18,028 nucleotides of DNA. It comes from Prevotella sp. UBA7782. Lineage in GTDB: Bacteria; Bacteroidota; Bacteroidia; Bacteroidales; Bacteroidaceae. Positions within the stretch are counted from its first letter, which is position 1; each line of letters starts with the position of its first letter. Shown here one piece after another: positions 14,352-18,028 of this stretch. Location: assembly GCA_002480935.1 (NCBI GenBank), contig DLDC01000191.1, forward strand, positions 17,006 through 35,033, in the 5' to 3' direction. A program made the position numbers and the translations under genes. The notes beneath the pieces are model-generated. The model made no database searches, was not told the DNA's origin, and saw nothing but the letters and a program-made list of their open reading frames with translations.

Positions 14352-14772
14352 CAGGCGACAGATGGGTGAGATAATACGCCACCCATTGCTTTAACTTTCG
14401 TGCGCGCAGCTCGTTATCCTCATAACAGCCGCGCGCACCCCATTTAGAAGGCGTGTAGTAGAAAGACTTAGCTTTCATATCCTCAACGTTTGTGGGCAGG
14501 TTGGATCCACGCAACTTGCCCATTCGCCGCAGCACACGCAACGACGGTTTGTATTTCTTATTCTCCTCATACGTCATAGGCGACCACACCATGTGTTTGG
14601 CATCGAAGAAGAGATAGACGCGAGGCGAACCTATCTCTTTATACATCTTCACACATTGACGCACGCCGTCGTGCCACATACGAGTGGCCCGGTACTTCTC
14701 AACACGATAAGCCACCGGCGCATAGACACGATAGAGGCAGTTGTTGAGGAAGGTTGTAATTCTTTTGTCCAT
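14278..14772 (-). CDS. Small basic protein of unknown function, last gene of the leftward packaging operon
   Basis: The product has 164 residues and is strongly basic, with many Lys, Arg and Tyr. The N-terminus (MDKRITTFLNNCLYRVYAP) looks helical. A short strand RVYLFFDAKHMVWSPMTYEE follows, then a basic middle (LRVLRRMGKLRGSN), a segment KSFYYTPSKWGARGCYEDNE, and a C-terminal helix rich in Leu and basic residues. No membrane segment, zinc motif or known fold is recognised. The gene starts 41 nt after the terminase stop, so it is probably co-transcribed with it, although a hairpin lies between. Its 3' end runs 74 bp into the portal gene on the other strand. The charge would suit nucleic acid or virion binding, but that is a guess. 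Confidence 0.75.
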   Translation of the reverse strand: MDKRITTFLNNCLYRVYAPVAYRVEKYRATRMWHDGVRQCVKMYKEIGSPRVYLFFDAKHMVWSPMTYEENKKYKPSLRVLRRMGKLRGSNLPTNVEDMKAKSFYYTPSKWGARGCYEDNELRARKLKQWVAYYLTHLSPVMLKLRHYRSALAKPLHPSTAECD

Positions 14773-14788
14773 ATTAATTTGTATTTGG

Positions 14789-14808
14789 CTGAGGCTTGAA
14801 AGCCTCAG
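14789..14808. other. Hairpin between terminase and the downstream basic-protein gene
   Basis: CTGAGGCT and AGCCTCAG form a perfect 8-bp stem around a 4-nt loop. It begins 6 nt after the terminase stop codon on the minus strand. No T-run follows, so it may be a partial terminator, an attenuator or an mRNA-processing element that sets expression of the last gene below that of terminase. Confidence 0.55.
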
Positions 14809-14813
14809 AACGG

Positions 14814-16931
14814 TTATCTAAAGACGAGTTCAGGCGCCAGAGGCTTTTTCTTTCGGCGCTCTTCTGCAGCTATCTCTTCACGTGTCTTAATCTTCACGAC
14901 GTAGACAGGATCCATTTCCAGCTTATCGACGTAGAGCGCAATGGCCCTGGCCATCACCCTATCATCATGTTTGCCTGGCACGTTGCCGTACTTACCATCC
15001 GGATATTGCATGTAGTAGGAGTATTCATTAAGCGCCTCCTGTTCACGCTCGATATATCCAGATGTACGGATGATACTCTTCAAGTTCATTATCACACCCA
15101 CCTTTGTTGAGGTGTTGGTGTTGAATCCCCAGCGCAATTCCTTTGGCTTGCGCTTTAGTGTCTTGCTATGGTTACTGTTATAGATGTTATCATAGAGAGG
15201 CACGAGGATTGGGAAGAAGAGTTCAGAGACGTCACCGTCGGTGTTGTTCATCTTCGAGTAGGCCGTGTTATTCTCCACCACCAAGAAGGCATCATAGTAG
15301 AAGTGGGAAATCTGAGCGCAGCGCATTGCCAGTTGATCCGGATCACAGTGCCCGTGCCACTCCGCGACGACCACTGGAACACCACCGTACATTTCATCGT
15401 AACGGTCAAGCACCACTATATCCGAGTAGTCAGAAGTACGATGAGAACCGCCAATATCACAGGCGACGAGATACCGGTTACGCACATCTTCTGTATCATC
15501 CGGCATTTCCCACACCTTCAATGGGCCGCCGCGTTGCTCTACCAAGTGCACATTATCCATGCACTCCGGAAGCTCAGGAGAGACGCTTGCGCCCTCAATG
15601 TCGCCGACAAAGACAGGCTCCTGGCAGTCGTCACGCAGTGCTTCCACCTGATAGATGTCGAACACCGCAGAGCCAGAGTATTTGAATGCTTCGATGTCGT
15701 CGGACGGGTACTCTTGCTGCATGTCGTCAAGAGACGGGTAGGAATCGAAAGTCTTTGCTTTATCCCAATACCACTTGATACCCTCAATGGTAGCGCCCTT
15801 CTCCCATAGTGACCACAAGTATTCGCCAATGCCCCCATCCTTGCGCATCTTCCAGAGATCTATCAGGAAGTCGGCACGTTCATCGTCAGTCATGTGCTCA
15901 AAGTACGTCTCAATCTCAAACCATGCCACGAACACAGGCGTATATGCAGAGAGCTTGTTTCCGTGCTCATCCACTTGTTTAGCCTTTACCCACTCGTCGT
16001 GATACTCATTCTCAGAGCCGTTAGGCGTGCTTTCACGCACCACGAAGGAATAAGGCTTCAACATGATAGGTGCAATTACCGACTTCACCACCTTTGCCGG
16101 TGTCCACTTCTCCGTATCAGGGAAGAAAGCCTCCTCCGTGATATGAGCCATTGCCACGTCGTCAGAACGAGCCGATTCAGGATTAAGCGCCGAGCCAGTC
16201 TGTATCTTACAGTTGCGAGGCACCAAGTATTTGATGTTTGGATTTTTGGAATCATTCTTGATCTTGCGTGCATCCGTCTTATACTCTTCTCCAGTGTCAT
16301 AGAAGAGCCAGAGAGGAATAGAGTTGATAAGGCGCTCATACATATTGAACACCGTGATAGACGATGTAGACTGATGGCCGACAATATTGCAGTTCCAGTT
16401 GGTTTTCCAGAATATCATTATCCATGCCATGTAGATGTCGGTGAGCGTAGAGCCACCCCACTGACGGCACTTCAACAAAATCACGAAGATAGGCAGGCCA
16501 GCCAGACGCAGGTGCTCAAAGACCTTGCAACACTTCACCTGGGCAGGACGCAGGTAGAAAGGAATGTCCGGGCCGCCCTCCTTATTCTTGATCCTGGCAT
16601 AAGCATAGGCAAAGAAATAGAAATCATGCTTGCAGCGCAGGCGAGAGAACCGGCGCACGATAGCTTCACGCGCTTTCTCATAGCTGCTATCAGGCATGTA
16701 CTTTTCGATATAGGAGCGTATAGAGCCAGCCTTGACGAGCGCACAGACAAACGACGACTTCAACATTTCAACAGGAAGCCACAGTTCCTGACCGGCGAAG
16801 AAATCGGTGAGCACGCACCGGAAGCGCTTTCCAGGAGCATTACGGCCCGTCATGGGATCGTAGCCCTCAAAGAGCACCAAGATACGGCGCTTATCCTCCT
16901 TGATGATACTATCAAAGAGCGCGTGAGGCAT
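14814..16931 (-). CDS. terL: Terminase large subunit (packaging ATPase-nuclease)
   Basis: The product has 705 residues and is the motor that drives DNA into the prohead and cuts it. Motifs, numbered from the chosen start: a deviant P-loop LLKCRQWGGSTLT (about residues 152-164), where the lysine precedes the RQ pair, a form common in phage terminases; Walker B HITEEAF with E266/E267; coupling motif RESTPNG (about 299); and the RNase H-like nuclease acids D492 (ACDIGGSH), E553 (VVENN) and D656/D657 (GKHDDR). The C-terminus is basic. I chose ATG 16931 because it lies 19 nt after the upstream gene's stop; starting at 16997 would overlap that gene and add an unconvincing 22-residue extension. The gene lies in a leftward operon after the rhomboid-like gene and faces the portal gene, an unusual orientation for this usually adjacent pair. 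Confidence 0.93.
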   Translation of the reverse strand: MPHALFDSIIKEDKRRILVLFEGYDPMTGRNAPGKRFRCVLTDFFAGQELWLPVEMLKSSFVCALVKAGSIRSYIEKYMPDSSYEKAREAIVRRFSRLRCKHDFYFFAYAYARIKNKEGGPDIPFYLRPAQVKCCKVFEHLRLAGLPIFVILLKCRQWGGSTLTDIYMAWIMIFWKTNWNCNIVGHQSTSSITVFNMYERLINSIPLWLFYDTGEEYKTDARKIKNDSKNPNIKYLVPRNCKIQTGSALNPESARSDDVAMAHITEEAFFPDTEKWTPAKVVKSVIAPIMLKPYSFVVRESTPNGSENEYHDEWVKAKQVDEHGNKLSAYTPVFVAWFEIETYFEHMTDDERADFLIDLWKMRKDGGIGEYLWSLWEKGATIEGIKWYWDKAKTFDSYPSLDDMQQEYPSDDIEAFKYSGSAVFDIYQVEALRDDCQEPVFVGDIEGASVSPELPECMDNVHLVEQRGGPLKVWEMPDDTEDVRNRYLVACDIGGSHRTSDYSDIVVLDRYDEMYGGVPVVVAEWHGHCDPDQLAMRCAQISHFYYDAFLVVENNTAYSKMNNTDGDVSELFFPILVPLYDNIYNSNHSKTLKRKPKELRWGFNTNTSTKVGVIMNLKSIIRTSGYIEREQEALNEYSYYMQYPDGKYGNVPGKHDDRVMARAIALYVDKLEMDPVYVVKIKTREEIAAEERRKKKPLAPELVFR

Positions 16932-16950
16932 CTTTGCTTGTTTCTTTATC

Positions 16951-17445
16951 TTAGTCGCTGTTGCCACGTTGCGCGTAATTAACAAACCGACGAACAAGAC
17001 GCTCCAGCCGATAGAAGGCGAAGCCGAGACAGAACATCACCACGTGATAGACACCGGCGAAGCCTGGCAGAAAGCACCCCATGAGGAGCAATCCCATGGT
17101 GAGGCCGAGTGCCCACCGATCCCGACGCCATATCTGAGTGGCCGCCATACCCAGCAGGAACACCACGAAAACAGAGATTCCCACCACAGGAAGTGCAGGC
17201 AGGTAGACGAAAGACAATAGTACCGAGAGCACGTAGGCCGCCAGCAGTCGGTACCATCGTATGGCATTGTGCAACATCAACAGGCTCCAGGCATTTACGG
17301 CCCAATGAAGCCAGCCAGAGTGTCCGAACATATACACGAAGTGAGTGTAGAGAGCCGTTGAGGCCCCCACAGCAAACCACGATGTGTGTGCTATGAACGG
17401 AATGAGCAGCAGGCAGAAAGCCAGTGTGATGTAGAACTTTGTCAT
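16951..17445 (-). CDS. Small rhomboid-like intramembrane serine protease
   Basis: The product has 164 residues and almost entirely hydrophobic segments, with about six membrane helices (roughly 4-20, 26-41, 45-60, 66-83, 86-103, 112-146 with a break). The rhomboid signature is visible: H47-x3-N51 in SGWLHWAVNAWSLL (as in the second helix of GlpG), G89-I-S91 in VVGISVF (the GxS nucleophile of helix 4) and H134 in GVYHVVMFCLGF (the general base of helix 6). The distances N-to-S (40) and S-to-H (43) are slightly shorter than in GlpG. The C-terminus is basic and cytoplasmic in style. By family, it should cleave a membrane-embedded substrate in the host inner membrane. Its place between an unknown gene and terminase, in a phage packaging operon, is unusual. 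It could instead have lost activity; the catalytic residues argue otherwise. Confidence 0.8.
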   Translation of the reverse strand: MTKFYITLAFCLLLIPFIAHTSWFAVGASTALYTHFVYMFGHSGWLHWAVNAWSLLMLHNAIRWYRLLAAYVLSVLLSFVYLPALPVVGISVFVVFLLGMAATQIWRRDRWALGLTMGLLLMGCFLPGFAGVYHVVMFCLGFAFYRLERLVRRFVNYAQRGNSD

Positions 17446-17872
17446 TATACTTTGAACTTTGAACTTTGAACTTTTTATTCTTTAAATCGTAGAGCTTATT
17501 CATTATGCAGACCGGAGAAATACCCACGCAGGGGGCCGGTTTGTCGAGTGCCAGTAGCGTAACCTTCTTTATGTCGCGCCGCCCATCCTCCATGAGCGAG
17601 AGCACCGTTTGGTAGAGCGCTTCAAAGAGTTGGTTTTTGTACTCAGTCTTAAACCGTTTTATCCTACCATGCAGCAGCCGGTTACGGATATAGTCGAGAG
17701 CCGCATCATAGCTGATACAGAAATAGGGCACGGGCAGAGACGCAGCTATTTGGCAAAGCTCCTTCATGGTGGTTGGATAACTCGCCACTTCCTTAGCTTT
17801 GCGGAACAATGCCGGCAAAACAACATTGTCACGATGGATATAGGTGTCAGTTATAGAGCCCTTATGTTTCAT
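16979..17872 (-). CDS. Unknown phage protein, first gene of the leftward operon; frame runs on past its expected end
   Basis: The start is ATG 17872, 18 nt after a -7 box; an upstream ATG at 17902 would lie before that box. The convincing part is about 142 residues (down to 17447): MKHKGSITDTYIHRD, a segment FRKAKEVASYPTTMKEL, then LPVPYFCISYDAALDYI, basic KRFKTEYKNQLFEALYQTV, and KPAPCVGISPVCIMNKLYDL. No known fold is recognised. Beyond the heptamer repeat the frame continues for about 155 codons across the rhomboid gene, out of phase with it, giving Cys/Gly/Arg-rich text that looks like shadow translation. I infer the intended gene ends at the rhomboid start, and that repeat contraction, expansion or an assembly error has removed the stop. 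The core is likely real; the long tail is probably not. Confidence 0.7.
   Translation of the reverse strand: MKHKGSITDTYIHRDNVVLPALFRKAKEVASYPTTMKELCQIAASLPVPYFCISYDAALDYIRNRLLHGRIKRFKTEYKNQLFEALYQTVLSLMEDGRRDIKKVTLLALDKPAPCVGISPVCIMNKLYDLKNKKFKVQSSKYNDKVLHHTGFLPAAHSVHSTHIVVCCGGLNGSLHSLRVYVRTLWLASLGRKCLEPVDVAQCHTMVPTAGGLRALGTIVFRLPACTSCGGNLCFRGVPAGYGGHSDMASGSVGTRPHHGIAPHGVLSARLRRCLSRGDVLSRLRLLSAGASCSSVC
17449..17474. repeat. Heptanucleotide tandem repeat at the gene junction (three copies plus 5 nt)
   Basis: The plus-strand unit is ACTTTGA at 17449, 17456 and 17463, followed by a partial ACTTT. On the coding (minus) strand it lies at the end of the upstream gene's core, encoding KFKVQSSK, and directly before the rhomboid ATG. 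Because 7 is not a multiple of 3, each gain or loss of a copy shifts the upstream frame. Four copies or one copy give TAATG (stop overlapping the rhomboid start). Two copies give an in-frame fusion. The present three give out-of-frame readthrough. Confidence 0.9.
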
Positions 17873-17890
17873 TTTATCAAGTCGGCTATG

Positions 17891-17898
17891 CAAAAATA
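17891..17898 (-). promoter_or_regulatory. Leftward promoter -7 box of the packaging operon
   Basis: On the minus strand TATTTTTG matches the Bacteroidetes TAnnTTTG box, 18 nt before the ATG at 17872. No clear TTTG or TATTTTAT element is found at the expected distance upstream. The box is inside the left copy of a 25-bp repeat; a second, weaker copy (TATTTTTA) lies 44 bp upstream. Confidence 0.5.
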
Positions 17899-17960
17899 AC
17901 AAATTTATTTGGTATTGATATTAAGTGAATTGGGTAAAAATAACAATTTAGATTGGTATT
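17892..17960. repeat. Two-copy 25-bp imperfect direct repeat, possible operators
   Basis: Copies at 17892-17916 and 17936-17960 agree at 21 of 25 positions: both start AAAAATAACAA and end TTGGTATT, with centres 44 bp apart (about four DNA turns). The left copy covers the leftward -7 box; the right copy abuts the upstream element of the rightward promoter. Placement suggests regulator-binding sites controlling two divergent units. Confidence 0.6.
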
Positions 17961-17996
17961 TTATGACTGCCAACAAAAAAAGTACCTTTATCTTTA
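17957..17996 (+). promoter_or_regulatory. Rightward promoter for the next gene beyond the window
   Basis: TATTTTATG (17957-17965), 23 nt, then TATCTTTA (17989-17996), one mismatch from TAnnTTTG. The motif and spacing equal those of the two promoters near 12230. An ATG at 18025-18027 lies 28 nt after the -7 box and is probably the start of a rightward gene cut by the window edge. Confidence 0.6.
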
Positions 17997-18016
17997 CGCA
18001 AAGAAAACAAATCGCG

Positions 18017-18026
18017 ATAACGTTAT
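18017..18026. other. Palindrome over the presumed start codon of the next rightward gene
   Basis: ATAACGTTAT is a perfect 10-bp palindrome whose last bases belong to the ATG at 18025. It shares GCGATAACG (18014-18022) with 12252-12260 in the portal promoter spacer. It may be part of a regulator site or simply chance. Confidence 0.3.
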
Positions 18027-18028
18027 GG

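Noticed and set aside
15894..16982. Rightward ORF of 362 codons opposite terminase
   Set aside because: It is fully antisense to terminase motifs and its Arg/His/Leu-rich product is typical of a shadow frame.
16932..16997. Extended terminase start at 16997
   Set aside because: It would overlap the 3' end of the rhomboid-like gene by 47 bp and add a segment unlike terminase N-termini; ATG 16931 follows the stop by 19 nt.
17449..17474. Heptamer tract as a CRISPR or attachment site
   Set aside because: Units are only 7 bp with no spacers; it is a simple sequence repeat of the kind seen between Bacteroidetes genes, and no integrase is in the window.

Overview
The window looks like part of the genome of a tailed bacteriophage (or prophage) that infects a Bacteroidetes host such as Bacteroides or Prevotella. 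Two things point there. First, it holds unmistakable packaging genes: a large terminase subunit and a portal protein. Second, the intergenic regions carry Bacteroidetes-type promoter -7 boxes (TAnnTTTG) very close to start codons, with no Shine-Dalgarno sequences. No integrase, tRNA, rRNA, CRISPR array or insertion sequence was seen, so prophage and lytic states cannot be told apart from this window.

Left part (1-11591): one enormous rightward gene that enters from beyond the left edge. The visible 3,860 or so codons encode a polyvalent protein: an adenine-N6 DNA methylase module, an SNF2-like helicase, a second SAM-dependent methyltransferase, a zincin-like metallopeptidase and a long helical C-terminal region with one membrane-like segment. 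This matches the logic of P1 DarB-like proteins that are injected with phage DNA to protect it. Inside its disordered linker, in the +1 frame, lies a protein-like ORF (1057-1458) that may be an overprinted gene. A strong hairpin terminator follows the giant gene.

Middle (11723-14351): a small leftward gene for a HAD-fold-like protein lacking catalytic aspartates, then a divergent promoter region, then the rightward portal gene. The two divergent promoters share one perfect palindrome. Each arm stands at the same distance from its own -7 box, and the same motif and spacing recur at the right edge of the window. This suggests a phage-specific promoter class.

Right part (14278-17872): a leftward operon, read from right to left. 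It comprises a conserved-looking unknown gene, a small rhomboid-like intramembrane protease gene, the terminase large subunit, and a small basic unknown protein whose 3' end overlaps the portal gene convergently. At the junction of the first two genes a heptanucleotide repeat sets the reading frame. The three copies present here push the first gene past its expected stop, whereas four copies or one would end it in TAATG at the rhomboid start. The right edge (17873-18028) is another divergent promoter region with a 25-bp imperfect direct repeat, and the start codon of a further rightward gene lies at 18025.

How the genes work together: terminase and portal package DNA into the head. The giant protein is probably a virion component delivered with the DNA to modify it or shield it in the new host. 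The roles of the rhomboid-like, HAD-like and nested proteins are unknown.
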